From contig JAEUJQ010000027.1 of NCBI GenBank assembly GCA_016793095.1, positions 62,001 to 126,000 of the forward strand: 64,000 bases of DNA. The letters run 5' to 3'. Each line of letters starts with the position of its first letter. Positions within the stretch are counted from its first letter, which is position 1. This DNA comes from Myxococcaceae bacterium. GTDB lineage: Bacteria > Myxococcota > Myxococcia > Myxococcales > Myxococcaceae. Shown here one piece after another: positions 24,148 through 34,861 of the stretch. The notes under the pieces are model-generated. The model did not search any database. It had not been told where the DNA came from and saw only the letters and a program-made list of their open reading frames with translations. The translations under genes were made by a program, and so were the position numbers.

Positions 24148-25734
24148 ATGGCTGCAGACACCGGCACGCAGAACTCCGACTGGAAGAAGCGCGAGAGCCT
24201 CTCGTCGGCGATGGTGCAGATCGTGGTCGTCGCGGTCGTGCTCGCGCTCGTGGTCTTCCTCGTCTACCGCCGCGGCAACACGAAGAAGGAGATCGGCGAG
24301 CTGATGAAGGAGGCCCGCTCTGCCTCGTTCCGCGGGAACCCTGCCGACCTCCGGAAAGCGCTCGAGAAGGCCGAGGCGGCCGTCGAGCTCGACTCGAGCG
24401 CCGCTGACCCGCTCGCCCTCGTCGCCAGCCTCTACACCGACCTCTGGCTCAATCACCGCGAGAACGGCGCCGAGGCGAAGGCGAAGGACTTCCTCGAGCG
24501 GGCCAAGCGCGCCGACTCCAGGACCGAGGAGCGCTACGGCAGCGAGGCGCTGCACATGATCGCCGCCGGTAACCCGAAGGGCGCCGAAGACTTCATCGAG
24601 GAGCTGCGCAAGAAGGGCGCCTCGAGCGCGAAGCTCTTCTACGCCCAGGCCGTCGCCCTGAAGATGCGTGGCAACCTGTCGCTCGCGCGCCAGGGCTTCA
24701 CCACCGCGATGGACAAGGCGTGGAAGGACGCAAACTACTCGTCGGCCTGGGGCGAGGCCCTGCTCGAGGAAGGCACCGTCGGCGCCATCGACACCTTCAC
24801 CAAGGCGCTCGGCACCAACCCCGACCTGCTGCGCGCGAAGAACGGCCTCGCCCTCGCTCGCGTGATGAAGAAGGACAAGATCGGTGACGCCGAGGCGATG
24901 GTGAAGGGCGTGCTCGATCGCGACGCCGAGCTCTCGCCGCCCCTGAAGGCCCGCGCGATCGCCGTGCAGGCGCACATCGCGAACATCGCCACCCAGTCCG
25001 ACGAGGCCATCAAGCTCGCCGACCAGGCCCTCGGACTGAACCCGGAGGATCGCTGGGCCCTCTACGCCAGGGCGAACGCGCTGGCCGCGAAGAAGGACCC
25101 GGGCGCCGTCGCGGCCTACACCGACCTCGTCACCAGGCAGCCGTCCGCCCCCAACTTCTACTTCGAGGGCGCGAAGAACCTGCAGGCCGCTGGCATGACC
25201 GACGCCGCCATCGCGCTGCTCGACAAGTACGAGGCCTTCTTCAAGCAGGTGAAGAACCAGACCGCCGACGGCAAGGAAGTGGGCTACCTCGAGCGTGACG
25301 ACCGGTACTACCTCGCCCGCGGTGACGTGCTGCGGTCGGCCGACAAGCTCGACGACGCCATGCTCGCCTACGACAAGGCGATCGAAGCGAAGAACATCAA
25401 CGTGACGAAGGCCTACTACTCGAAGGCCAGCATCTTTCTGGCCAAGAAGGACTACGACAAGGCGTTCGAGATGCTGAAGGACATCACCCCCGAGGACGGC
25501 ACTGGCCAGCTCGCCGAGGCCTACATGGGGATGGGCGACGTGATGTTCGCGAAGAAGGAGTTCGGCCCCGGCTGCCAGAGCTACGTCTTCGGCCTCATCA
25601 AGATGAAGGCCCAGCAGGCCCAGCGCGAGCAGCTCAACGCCGTCATCACCGACGTCGCGACCCGCCTCAAGGCCGCGAAGCAGAACGACCTGCTGAAGAC
25701 CTGGAACGAAGAGGCGAAGACCTTCATCCAGTGA
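24148..25734 (+). CDS. Membrane-anchored TPR protein
   Basis: 528 residues. One N-terminal membrane helix lies at about 22-40 (MVQIVVVAVVLALVVFLVY) and is followed by RRGNTKK. The rest is predicted helical with tetratricopeptide-type repeats throughout (ALEKAEAAVELDSSAADPLALVASLYTDLW; AIKLADQALGLNPEDRWALYARANALAAK; DAMLAYDKAIEAKNINVTKAYYSKAS). TPRs mediate protein-protein contacts, so it is likely a scaffold. The charge pattern could put the TPR domain on either side of the membrane. It is convergent with the NTF2-like gene, 12 bp apart. Confidence 0.75.
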   Translation: MAADTGTQNSDWKKRESLSSAMVQIVVVAVVLALVVFLVYRRGNTKKEIGELMKEARSASFRGNPADLRKALEKAEAAVELDSSAADPLALVASLYTDLWLNHRENGAEAKAKDFLERAKRADSRTEERYGSEALHMIAAGNPKGAEDFIEELRKKGASSAKLFYAQAVALKMRGNLSLARQGFTTAMDKAWKDANYSSAWGEALLEEGTVGAIDTFTKALGTNPDLLRAKNGLALARVMKKDKIGDAEAMVKGVLDRDAELSPPLKARAIAVQAHIANIATQSDEAIKLADQALGLNPEDRWALYARANALAAKKDPGAVAAYTDLVTRQPSAPNFYFEGAKNLQAAGMTDAAIALLDKYEAFFKQVKNQTADGKEVGYLERDDRYYLARGDVLRSADKLDDAMLAYDKAIEAKNINVTKAYYSKASIFLAKKDYDKAFEMLKDITPEDGTGQLAEAYMGMGDVMFAKKEFGPGCQSYVFGLIKMKAQQAQREQLNAVITDVATRLKAAKQNDLLKTWNEEAKTFIQ

Positions 25735-25746
25735 GCGGCGCGCGGC

Positions 25747-26202
25747 TCAGGGCTGCTTCCACTCCGCAGAGATGATCTTCCAGTCGCCGCTGCGCTGCTC
25801 GAGGGCGCCCTCGATGTCGTAGCGGCTCACGCCGTCGCCGGGCTCCTGCCAGTTCACGTCGCGACCACGGGCGAACACGAAGACCCCGCTGAACGTCGCG
25901 GACGACGCGCCCGTCACCTTCACGTCGAGGCTGGGGTTCAGCACCACCACGGCGTTCTGGTTGCGGAACAGCTGGCCCAGCAGCACCTGCTTCACGTCCT
26001 GCTTCGAGCTGCCGCCCGGGCCGCGGAAACCGTCGGCGATCGCGTCGGTCAGCCCGCCCAGGTCTCGCTTCTCGGCGGCCGTCACGCAGGCCGCGATCAG
26101 CTCGCGCACCTCGTCTTCGGCGCTCTTCTTCGTGCGGGGCCAGAGGAGCGCGCCGGCGATCAACGCCAGCCCGCCGCCGATCAACACGACGCGTCGATCC
26201 AT
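25747..26202 (-). CDS. Small membrane-anchored NTF2-like protein
   Basis: 151 residues. The N-terminal helix RRVVLIGGGLALIAGALLW is a probable signal anchor. The rest reads like a small NTF2/SnoaL fold (VRELIAACVTAAEKRDLGGL then strands ending SGDWKIISAEWKQ). Its start overlaps the stop of the cyclic-nucleotide-binding gene by 1 bp (TGATG), so it is the third gene of a minus-strand operon. The function is not known; it is distantly similar in layout to the lipoprotein at 23319. Confidence 0.65.
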   Translation of the reverse strand: MDRRVVLIGGGLALIAGALLWPRTKKSAEDEVRELIAACVTAAEKRDLGGLTDAIADGFRGPGGSSKQDVKQVLLGQLFRNQNAVVVLNPSLDVKVTGASSATFSGVFVFARGRDVNWQEPGDGVSRYDIEGALEQRSGDWKIISAEWKQP

Positions 26203-27518
26203 CAGCCCTCCACCACCAGCTCGTCAGCGTCGAGCACCTCGATGGGCCGCATGGCCTCGCCGATCTGCTTGAGGCGCCGCTCCGAGAGCCCGTCGAGGTA
26301 GTCGCGCAGGCCCGGGTAGGTCTTGAGCAGGGCCTCGAACGAGGCGCGATCGAGCGTCGCTACGGCCGTCTTCCGGGTCGCCACCACCGTCGCGGTCGCG
26401 CGCAGGCCCTTGAGCAGCGCGATCTCGCCCGCCACCTCACCCTCGCGAATGACGTTGAGGCTCACCACCCCGCCCGCCGGGTCTTCCTTCTGAACGACGA
26501 GCTCGCCGGCCAGGACCAGCACCAGCGCCGACACCGGCTTGCCCTCGACGATGACGCGCTCGCCCGGCTGCAGCCCCTTGAAGGTGAAGCGCGCGAGCAG
26601 CGCCGAGCGATCGGCCTCGGGCACGGGCACGAAGAGCGGCGAGGTGGCGATGATGTTCCGGGCCATGCGCGTCTGCGCGAACTCCGCGAGGATCTGCGGC
26701 ACCGTCGGGTGGTTGCGGGCCAGCTCGTTCAGGTCCTGCCGTTCGATCTCCAGCACGTCGGCGTCGCCCACTGCCCGCACGGTCGAGGTCGGCGGCGCGC
26801 CGGTGAGCAGCGACATCTCTCCGAAGATCGACCCGCCACCGAGGAAGGCGAGGCGCTTCTCCTGCCCCTCGACGCGCCGGCTCACCTCGGCCTTCCCGGC
26901 GACCAGCACGAAGATGCGATCGCCGCCCTCGCCTTCGGCGCAGATGGCCTCGCCGTCCTGCAGCTCGCGGTACTCGACGAGCTCGACGAGATCGACGAAG
27001 GCCTCTCGCGGAAGATCGGCGAACAGCGGCAGCGGCGGGCGCGCTTCGGGGTCGGCGTGGCCCCCGGGATCGGGAGCGGCGAGCACGTTGATCGCCGTGT
27101 CCGACAGCTCCGAGCCGTTCAGCGTCATGAGATCGCCTGACACCTGGCCGTCGTAGAGCGACTCGGGCGGCAGCGGAGGCGGCACCGAGGCCTTGCCGCC
27201 GATGATGCGGGCCGCGCGCGCGTGAATGCGGGCCAGCGTCTCGCGAATGCGCTTCTCGCGCGGCGCCAGGGGCAGGGCCTGACGGCAGGCGGCGATCGCC
27301 GACAGCAGGTAGTCGCGTCGCAAGAGGCCCTCGGCGCACGCGTGCAGCACGGTGACCGCGCGCTCCTTCTCGCCGAGCTTCCCGTAGCAGCGGGCCGCCA
27401 GCATGCGGGAGCGGTGATCGTTCGGCTGCCGTCGCACCGACTCGGCGAAGCAGGCGAGCGCCCTCTCCCAGTTCCCCTCGGCGATGAAGTCGAGGCCCAG
27501 CTCTCTGAGTCCGCTCAT
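26202..27518 (-). CDS. TPR-like protein with two cyclic nucleotide-binding domains
   Basis: 438 residues. The first ~110 residues are helical TPR-like (ALACFAESVRRQPNDHRSRMLAARCYGKLG). The first cyclic-nucleotide-binding domain contains DGEAICAEGEGGDRIFVLVAG, GSIFGEMSLLTGAPPTSTVRA and the phosphate-cassette arrangement of a functional site. A second copy (GERVIVEGKPVSALVLVLAGE; GEVAGEIALLKGLRATATVVA) lacks the usual R-T-A/S cassette arginine and may not bind nucleotide. No DNA-binding domain is present. It is likely a cytoplasmic c-nucleotide-responsive scaffold, lying between the FHA-TPR gene upstream (29-bp gap) and the NTF2-like gene. Confidence 0.8.
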   Translation of the reverse strand: MSGLRELGLDFIAEGNWERALACFAESVRRQPNDHRSRMLAARCYGKLGEKERAVTVLHACAEGLLRRDYLLSAIAACRQALPLAPREKRIRETLARIHARAARIIGGKASVPPPLPPESLYDGQVSGDLMTLNGSELSDTAINVLAAPDPGGHADPEARPPLPLFADLPREAFVDLVELVEYRELQDGEAICAEGEGGDRIFVLVAGKAEVSRRVEGQEKRLAFLGGGSIFGEMSLLTGAPPTSTVRAVGDADVLEIERQDLNELARNHPTVPQILAEFAQTRMARNIIATSPLFVPVPEADRSALLARFTFKGLQPGERVIVEGKPVSALVLVLAGELVVQKEDPAGGVVSLNVIREGEVAGEIALLKGLRATATVVATRKTAVATLDRASFEALLKTYPGLRDYLDGLSERRLKQIGEAMRPIEVLDADELVVEG

Positions 27519-27547
27519 GGGTGGTGTGCCAGTCGTGGGGAAGGCGG

Positions 27548-29911
27548 TCAGGGCGCCATCGCGGCGACCTGGTTCTTGGCCTTCTCGTGAACGGGGTTGC
27601 CCGGCTCGGTGACGGCGATCACCGTCTTGAACTTGCGCAAGGCCTCGCGCGGGTCGCGGTCCTTCAGCATGTAGCCGGACTGGTAGAGGTCCTCGGCCTT
27701 CTCGGCGACGCCGTCGAAGCCCTTCCGGGCGTCGGGATCCTGCGGGTCGATGCGCTTCGCCTCGCGGAAGTTCGCCATCGCGTTCTCGAGGTCCTCCCGA
27801 ATGAGGGCCTCCTTGCCGGCCGAGATGGCTGCCTTGAGCAGCGCCTGCGCCAGCTCGTCGCCATACCGGTTCTGGGTGAGGCCCATCGAGCGATAGGCCT
27901 GGAAGGCGAGGCGCAGCGGCTTCGCGGCCTGAGTGAGCTGCCCCTGGCGGAACTTCTTCATGCCCTCGTCGTAGTTGCGCCCGAAGTTGGGGATCGTGCT
28001 GGCCAGCGACTTCGCCTTCGAGACGATCTCCTTGTCGCCCGGGTGCGAGTCGATGACGCGTGAACACTCGCTGGCCGCGCGCTCCCACTCCCCACCCATG
28101 AACTTGCGCTCGACGATCGCGAAGGCCATCGCGAGCTCCTCCTGGCGCTGGGCCTTCCTGGCGGCGGCGGCGTTGGCCGCGGCGAGCTTCACGTCCTTCT
28201 CTTCGGCCTTCTTCGACTCCTCGAGGGTGCGCTCGAAGTCGGCGACCTGCTGCGGCAGATCGCCGAGCTGCTCGGAGGGGATCTCGTTGAGCAGCTGCTT
28301 CGCCGCGTCCAGCTCGCCGGCGGCGAGGAACTCCTGCACCTTCGCCTTGTGGTACTCGACCTGCGCGGCCTTGAGGGCCTCCTCGAGCTTGTCGCGCTCG
28401 TCCTCGGCGCGGTTGGTGCTCTTGGGCGTGTCGGTGAGGATCTTCCGCGCGTCTTCGAAGCGCTTGTCGGCGATGTAGGTGCGCGCCTGCTCGAACGCGC
28501 GCTGGATGTTGAGGGCCTCACGCGCCTGCAGCCCGAGCTTCGTCTTGTCGATGCCGGGTGACAGCCGCTCGGCGTCATCGACGAGCTTCACGGCGTCTTC
28601 GTAGCGGCCGTCCTTCACGGCAGTGCGGGCTTCCTGCATCTTGAGCGCGCTCTGCTCGGCGCGGGGATCGACCGGAGGTGGCGGCGGTGGCCGGGTGGCG
28701 ATGCCGATGACGAGGATGAGCAGCACCAGCACGGTGCCGGCGATGAGGCCGATGCGCACCTTCGGGTTGAGGGCCTTGAACTTCGCGGCGAGGCCCGTCT
28801 CGGCGGGGTTGTGGCGCGCCGTGCGCACCGGGCGCGAGCGGGGACCCTTCGCGGCCTTGCTCTTCTCGGGCTTCTCCTCGCCCTCGCCTTCGCCCTCGCC
28901 CTCTCCCTCCTCGCCCTCGGCCTTCTCCTCTGCCGACTCCTCGCCTTCACCTTCTGCCGCTTCGCCTTCGGTCTTCTCCTCACCCTCGCCCGCTTCGCCC
29001 GACGACGCTTCCCCGTCGGCGGACGGCGCCTCGCCTTCCGCGGCTTCGCCCTCCTTCGCCTGCGCCTTCTTCTTCTTCGCTTCCTTCTTCGCCTCTTCCT
29101 TCTGCTCGGCCTCTTCGCGGGCCTTCTTGAACGCGGCGAGCTCATCGACGAAGCGGATCTTCGTCTTGCCGATCTGAATCTCGTCGCCGTTGTTCAGCAT
29201 GGTGTCGGCAGAGATCTTCTTGCCGTTGAGCTTCGTGCCGTTGCCGGAGCCGAGATCGCGAAGGAGCGTGCCCTCGTCGGAGTGGATGAGCTCGATGTGT
29301 TTGCGCGAGACGGACTGATCGGAGAGCTGGAGATCGACGCCGGGCGTGCGGCCGATCACCATGCGCACGCCCTTGAAGCGCTTCTTCTTGCCAGCGTCGG
29401 GACCGCCGACGATCTCGAGCTTGATGGGTGGGCCTGCGCGCGTGGCGTTCGCGTCGTCGGCCTCGTCTTCGTCACCCCCGCCCTCATCGCGTTCGAGCGC
29501 CGGGAGCGCCTTCGTCTTCGGGGCCAGCTCGGGATCGAGCGCGTCGAGCCCGTCGCCTTCGAGGCTCAGGCTGGCTGAGCTCTCACCCTCCTCGACCGCC
29601 TGGTAGTTCTGCCCCGTGCTGTAACCGCCGCCCTCGTCGAGGTCCTCGGCGGGCATCGGCTGGCGGGTGGGCGGGGCCCGCTTCGGGGCGGGTCGCGGCG
29701 GCGCGGGCGCGCGAGCGTTCGTCTTGTTGTCCCGCTCGGGATCGTCTTCGGGCAATGGGTTCTTCGCCTTCGCGATCGTGGCGTTGGCCCGCTCGGGGTC
29801 TTCGCCCTCGGGCAGGGGGTTCTGAGCGCGGGCGATGGTCGCGTTCGCCCGCTCTGGATCGTCCTCTCCCGCGCTGCTGCGGGCGGTGCCGGTCTTTCTC
29901 GGAGGCGCCAT
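27548..29911 (-). CDS. FHA-domain, single-pass TPR scaffold protein
   Basis: 787 residues. The N-terminus has three copies of a ~22-residue motif (DDPERANATIA, EDPERANATIA, DDPERDNKTNA), whose Thr residues look like kinase sites. A clean FHA domain follows (IGRTPGVDLQLSDQSVSRKH; DLGSGNGTKLNGKKI, about 185-260). Then comes a ~110-residue very acidic Glu/Gly/Ala-rich stretch, a membrane helix (IGLIAGTVLVLLILVIGIAT) and a large helical C-terminal domain with TPR-like repeats. It is the first gene of the minus-strand operon. FHA domains read phosphothreonine, so it may link Ser/Thr kinases to a membrane complex. Confidence 0.8.
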   Translation of the reverse strand: MAPPRKTGTARSSAGEDDPERANATIARAQNPLPEGEDPERANATIAKAKNPLPEDDPERDNKTNARAPAPPRPAPKRAPPTRQPMPAEDLDEGGGYSTGQNYQAVEEGESSASLSLEGDGLDALDPELAPKTKALPALERDEGGGDEDEADDANATRAGPPIKLEIVGGPDAGKKKRFKGVRMVIGRTPGVDLQLSDQSVSRKHIELIHSDEGTLLRDLGSGNGTKLNGKKISADTMLNNGDEIQIGKTKIRFVDELAAFKKAREEAEQKEEAKKEAKKKKAQAKEGEAAEGEAPSADGEASSGEAGEGEEKTEGEAAEGEGEESAEEKAEGEEGEGEGEGEGEEKPEKSKAAKGPRSRPVRTARHNPAETGLAAKFKALNPKVRIGLIAGTVLVLLILVIGIATRPPPPPPVDPRAEQSALKMQEARTAVKDGRYEDAVKLVDDAERLSPGIDKTKLGLQAREALNIQRAFEQARTYIADKRFEDARKILTDTPKSTNRAEDERDKLEEALKAAQVEYHKAKVQEFLAAGELDAAKQLLNEIPSEQLGDLPQQVADFERTLEESKKAEEKDVKLAAANAAAARKAQRQEELAMAFAIVERKFMGGEWERAASECSRVIDSHPGDKEIVSKAKSLASTIPNFGRNYDEGMKKFRQGQLTQAAKPLRLAFQAYRSMGLTQNRYGDELAQALLKAAISAGKEALIREDLENAMANFREAKRIDPQDPDARKGFDGVAEKAEDLYQSGYMLKDRDPREALRKFKTVIAVTEPGNPVHEKAKNQVAAMAP

Positions 29912-29963
29912 GGTGCGGGCAGGAGGCTAGCAGGCCAGCCCACGAAAGTGCGGAACTCCCCCA

Positions 29964-29978
29964 CCCGACAGGGGTACG
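29964..29978 (+). promoter_or_regulatory. Third copy of the CCCGACAGGGG element
   Basis: CCCGACAGGGG (29964-29974) is followed by TACG rather than ACGA, and ends 16 bp before the tldD ATG. A candidate -10 (TACGTT, 29975-29980) directly abuts it. Here the element would have to act from inside the core promoter. Confidence 0.4.
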
Positions 29979-29990
29979 TTCCCGACCTCC

Positions 29991-31406
<1,416 letters not shown>

Positions 31407-31482
31407 CGACGCGGCTCGCGCGTCGAGAACGCGACCGCGCCACGACGCAGGGGGCCCGAGGGTTCGCCCACGAGCGGGGACT

Positions 31483-32289
31483 TCACCGCTTCGTGAGGTT
31501 CCGCGCGGTCGGCAGCGGCGCGTCGATCGTCTTCAGCACCGCGGAGAGCTCGGACGCCCACTCCCCACCGGGGTTCGTCGCCAGGTACAGCTCGTAGTGG
31601 GCCTTGGCGTTGGGCACGTCGAGGGCGAGCTGCTCGAGGAAGCCCAGCAGCACGAGCGCGTTGCCGTGCCTGGGCTGGGCGGCGACGCTCTTCTGCGCCG
31701 CCTTGCGGGCGAGCCTGAAGTCGTTGCGCTCGGCGCGGGAGATCGCGATGCCGTACCAGGCGTCGGCGTTGCGCGGCGCCACCTTCACCGCGGCCTGGAA
31801 GTACGGGAGCGCCGCGGCGTACTGGCCCTGCTCCACCAGCTTCGTGCCCTTCTGCAAGAGGCCCTTCAGCTTCGGCGGCACCGGCGCCCGCTTCGTCGTC
31901 GGCGTCACGAGCGGCGGCAGGCCGGTCTGGGCGGTGGCGGTGGCTTTCCCCTCGGCCTGCGTCATGGCCTGCGGCGCGACGGGGGCCACGACCGCAGCGA
32001 CCTGGAGAGGCTGAGCAGGCTCCACCGCAGCGGGCTCTTCGGCAGCTGGCGCCAGCGCCACGGCGTTCGACTTCGCCACCGACGTCCCCGGACTCAGGAA
32101 GGCCGCGCCGATCACGGCCAGGCCCGCAGCCGCGATCACGATCGCGAGACGCCCCGAGCGGCGAACGGTCGCCTCGGCCACCGCGACGTCGGCCACCTCG
32201 TCCATGAGCTCCCGGTCGAGGACGGCCGCCGTCGAGCGCAGGGTCAGGCCAGGCGGGGTGTTGGAGTAGATGTGTGAAGAGCGCACCAT
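31483..32289 (-). CDS. Single-pass TPR protein between tldD and pmbA
   Basis: 268 residues. The start at 32289 is preceded by GGAAGGAG, a good ribosome site. A membrane helix (RRSGRLAIVIAAAGLAVIGAAFL) lies near residue 50, then a Pro/Ala-rich linker. A C-terminal TPR-like domain follows (YAAALPYFQAAVKVAPRNAD; AERNDFRLARKAAQKSVAAQ). It is transcribed against both tldD and pmbA, so it is not part of their operon. It may be a scaffold; the function is not recognisable. Both ends are clearly supported. Confidence 0.75.
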   Translation of the reverse strand: MVRSSHIYSNTPPGLTLRSTAAVLDRELMDEVADVAVAEATVRRSGRLAIVIAAAGLAVIGAAFLSPGTSVAKSNAVALAPAAEEPAAVEPAQPLQVAAVVAPVAPQAMTQAEGKATATAQTGLPPLVTPTTKRAPVPPKLKGLLQKGTKLVEQGQYAAALPYFQAAVKVAPRNADAWYGIAISRAERNDFRLARKAAQKSVAAQPRHGNALVLLGFLEQLALDVPNAKAHYELYLATNPGGEWASELSAVLKTIDAPLPTARNLTKR

Positions 32290-32464
32290 GTTCGAGCTCC
32301 TTCCGTTCACCCTCGCTGTGCAACCCGGGCGCCAGCCAGAAGGGAACGCCTTTTCAGGCGTGTAGCGGACGTGACGCGGGTCGCTCGCGACCGTGGGGAA
32401 ACCGCGACCCCACCCGCCACTCAGCAGGTGCAATCCGACTGAAGCCGACACAGATTCGCCCTCC

Positions 32465-33811
32465 ATGAACTCGTACGAGCAGCTCGCGAAGAAGCTGGTC
32501 GCCCGCGCGAAGAAGGCGGGCGCGAAGCAGGCCGAGGCCTTCGTGCAGGTAGGACGAGAGGCCACCTGTCGTGTCCGCGACGGAGAGATCGAGCACCTCA
32601 CCCAGGCCACGAGCAAGGGCGTGGGCCTGCGCGTCTTCGTGAAGAACCGGCTCGGCTTCTCGTGGACCAGCGACTTCGAGCCGTCGTCGCTCACCGCCTT
32701 CGTCGAGCGCGCGGTGCAGCTCGCCGAGGCTGCCGCGCCCAACCCGCTCAACGGCCTGCCGGACGAAGACGAGCTCGGCGACTTCCCCGAGGTGGGCCCG
32801 CTCTACGACGCCGAGGTCGCCAGCCTCGCGCCCGACTGGAAGATCAACGCCGCGCTCGAGATGGAGAAGGCCGCGCGTGCGTTCGACCCGCGCATCAAGA
32901 CCATCGAGTCGGTCGAGGCCGGCGAGATGGTGGGCGAGGTGTTCCTGGCGTCGTCGGCCGGCGTCACCGGCTACTCCCAGGGCACCAGCGTGTACCTGTA
33001 CACGGGCGCGGTGGCGGAGGCGGACGGCCAGCTGCAGAACTCGTGGTGGTACGACGCGCGCCGCTTCCTGAAGGACCTCGAGTCACCAGAGCACGTCGCG
33101 AAGGAAGCCGCCCGGCGCGCGGTGCGCATGCTCGGCGCGAAGAAGGTGAAGTCGCAGAAGGTGCCGGTGATCTTCGACCCGATGATGGCGGCCAGCTTCA
33201 TCGGCGGCATCGCGGGCGCGGTGAACGGCGACGCGGTGTTCAAGAAGGCCTCGTTCCTGGCCTCGAAGCTGGGCCAGCCGATCGCGCCCACGACCGTCAC
33301 CATCGTCGATGACGGGTTGATGCCGCGCGGCCTGGCGACGAGTCCCTTCGACGGCGAGGGCGTGCCCACGCGCCGCTCGCCACTCGTCGAGCAGGGCGTG
33401 CTGAAGACCTTCCTCTACGACGCGTTCACCGCGCGCAAGGCGAAGACGCGCAGCACCGGCAACGCCTCACGCGGCTACCGCAGCCTGCCCAGCATCGGCA
33501 CCCACAACCTCTACCTCGAGCCCGGCACCGTCACGCCCGAGGCGCTCATCAAGGACGTCTCGCACGGCTTCTACGTGACCTCGATGCTCGGGCACGGCAC
33601 CAACCTGGTGACCGGCGACTACTCACGCGGCGCCACCGGCCTGTGGATCGAGAACGGCGAGCTGACGCGGCCCGTGCAGGAGGTCACCGTGGCCGGCAAC
33701 CTGCTCGACATGCTCATGCGCATCGACGGCATCGGCAGCGATCTCACCTTCCGGGGCTCGGTCGGGGCCCCCACCATCCGCTTCAACGAGTTGACCGTCT
33801 CAGGAGAGTGA
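32465..33811 (+). CDS. pmbA: PmbA/TldE subunit
   Basis: 448 residues. It starts at the ATG at 32465, 175 bp after the divergent TPR gene. It matches the TldE/PmbA family in length and motifs: AEAFVQVGREATCRVRDGEIE, the central MAASFIGGIAGAVNGDAVFKK and FDGEGVPTRRSPLVEQGVLK. The metal-binding H-E-x-x-x-H of TldD is absent, as expected for the non-catalytic partner. The C-terminal GSDLTFRGSVGAPTIRFNEL is standard. Together with TldD it should form a peptide-processing complex. The ParB-like gene follows after 3 bp, suggesting co-translation. Confidence 0.9.
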   Translation: MNSYEQLAKKLVARAKKAGAKQAEAFVQVGREATCRVRDGEIEHLTQATSKGVGLRVFVKNRLGFSWTSDFEPSSLTAFVERAVQLAEAAAPNPLNGLPDEDELGDFPEVGPLYDAEVASLAPDWKINAALEMEKAARAFDPRIKTIESVEAGEMVGEVFLASSAGVTGYSQGTSVYLYTGAVAEADGQLQNSWWYDARRFLKDLESPEHVAKEAARRAVRMLGAKKVKSQKVPVIFDPMMAASFIGGIAGAVNGDAVFKKASFLASKLGQPIAPTTVTIVDDGLMPRGLATSPFDGEGVPTRRSPLVEQGVLKTFLYDAFTARKAKTRSTGNASRGYRSLPSIGTHNLYLEPGTVTPEALIKDVSHGFYVTSMLGHGTNLVTGDYSRGATGLWIENGELTRPVQEVTVAGNLLDMLMRIDGIGSDLTFRGSVGAPTIRFNELTVSGE

Positions 33812-33814
33812 CCC

Positions 33815-34783
33815 ATGGCCGCCACGAAGAAGAAGCCCCGCGCTCCCCGCCGCAAGAAGGCCGAAGCCGGCTCGAAGGGCCTCGCCCCGAAAGACGTCAG
33901 CGCGACGAGTGACGCGACGAAGGCGCTGGAGGCGCAGATCGTCCAGGACGGCGGCGCGGTCATCGGCAGCTACAAGGACCCGCTCGGCGGCAACGCCGTC
34001 ATCGTCGCGGCGCTGCCCATCGACAAGGTGAAGCCCACCGACTACCAGCGCGATCGCAGCGAGACGCACACGAAGAAGCTCGCCAACGCCATGGAGCGAG
34101 TCGGCCGGTACCTCGACCCCGTCATCGCGCTGCGCCACGCCGACGGCCTCTACTACTCGCCCAACGGCAACCACCGGCTCGGCGCGATGACGCTGCTGGG
34201 CGCGAAGTCCATCGTCGCCCTCGTCGTCCCCGACGCCGACGTCGAGTTCAAGATCCTCGCGCTCAACACCGAGAAGGCGCACAACCTGAAGGAGCGCTCG
34301 CTCGAGGTGATCCGCATGTACCGCGGCCTCGTCGGCGCCCGCGGCAAGGAGAAGGAGAGCGAGTTCATCGCGATGTTCGAGGAGCCGCACTTCGCCACCT
34401 TCGGCGCCGTCTACGAGAAGCGCCCGCGGTTCTCGGCCGGCGCGTACACCTCGGTCGTGAAGCGCCTCGAGGGCTTCTTCGAGGAGCCGATCCAGGACGC
34501 CCTCAAGGAGCGCGAGAAGCGCGCCGACCTGCTCATCGCCTGGGACGACGACGTGGTGAAGGTCGTCGAGGCGCTCAAGGCGAAGGGGCTGCAGTCGCCG
34601 TACCTGAAGAACTACGTCGTCGCGCGGGTGAACTTCCTGCGCTTCAAGAAGGACGGCGAGTTCGACTTCGAGGAGACCATCGGCAAGCTGCACGCCGCGA
34701 CGAAGAAGATCGACGCCGACAAGGTGAACAAGGAAGACATCGCGAAGATGGGCGGCGCGCCCGCCGAGAGCAGCGACGAGTAG
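33815..34783 (+). CDS. ParB-N/Srx-like domain protein coupled to pmbA
   Basis: 322 residues. The N-terminus is a Lys/Arg/Ala-rich tail (ATKKKPRAPRRKKAEAG). The middle has the ParB-N/sulfiredoxin-like fold: IDKVKPTDYQRDRSETHTKK, then LDPVIALRHADGLYYSPNGN with HRLGAMTLLGAKSIVALVV. The conserved Arg of the usual G-x-x-R motif appears as GNHR. The C-terminal 170 residues are not recognised; no clear HTH is visible. Its start is 3 bp after the pmbA stop, so the two are probably co-expressed. It differs from chromosome-segregation ParB in lacking a neighbouring parA and parS-like sites. Possible nucleotide-dependent DNA clamp or unrelated enzyme. Confidence 0.7.
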   Translation: MAATKKKPRAPRRKKAEAGSKGLAPKDVSATSDATKALEAQIVQDGGAVIGSYKDPLGGNAVIVAALPIDKVKPTDYQRDRSETHTKKLANAMERVGRYLDPVIALRHADGLYYSPNGNHRLGAMTLLGAKSIVALVVPDADVEFKILALNTEKAHNLKERSLEVIRMYRGLVGARGKEKESEFIAMFEEPHFATFGAVYEKRPRFSAGAYTSVVKRLEGFFEEPIQDALKEREKRADLLIAWDDDVVKVVEALKAKGLQSPYLKNYVVARVNFLRFKKDGEFDFEETIGKLHAATKKIDADKVNKEDIAKMGGAPAESSDE

Positions 34784-34861
34784 CTGCACTCTGGGCCACC
34801 CTCGGGTGTCGGACGGTGTGGTAGCGTCAACGGTGTCAGGCCGTCTGTCCCGAGGTGTCGT

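Noticed and set aside
26202-28088. Longer version of the cyclic-nucleotide-binding gene starting at 28088
   Set aside because: The extra 190 codons are the shadow of the FHA-TPR gene; the domain begins at the ATG at 27518 right after the upstream stop.
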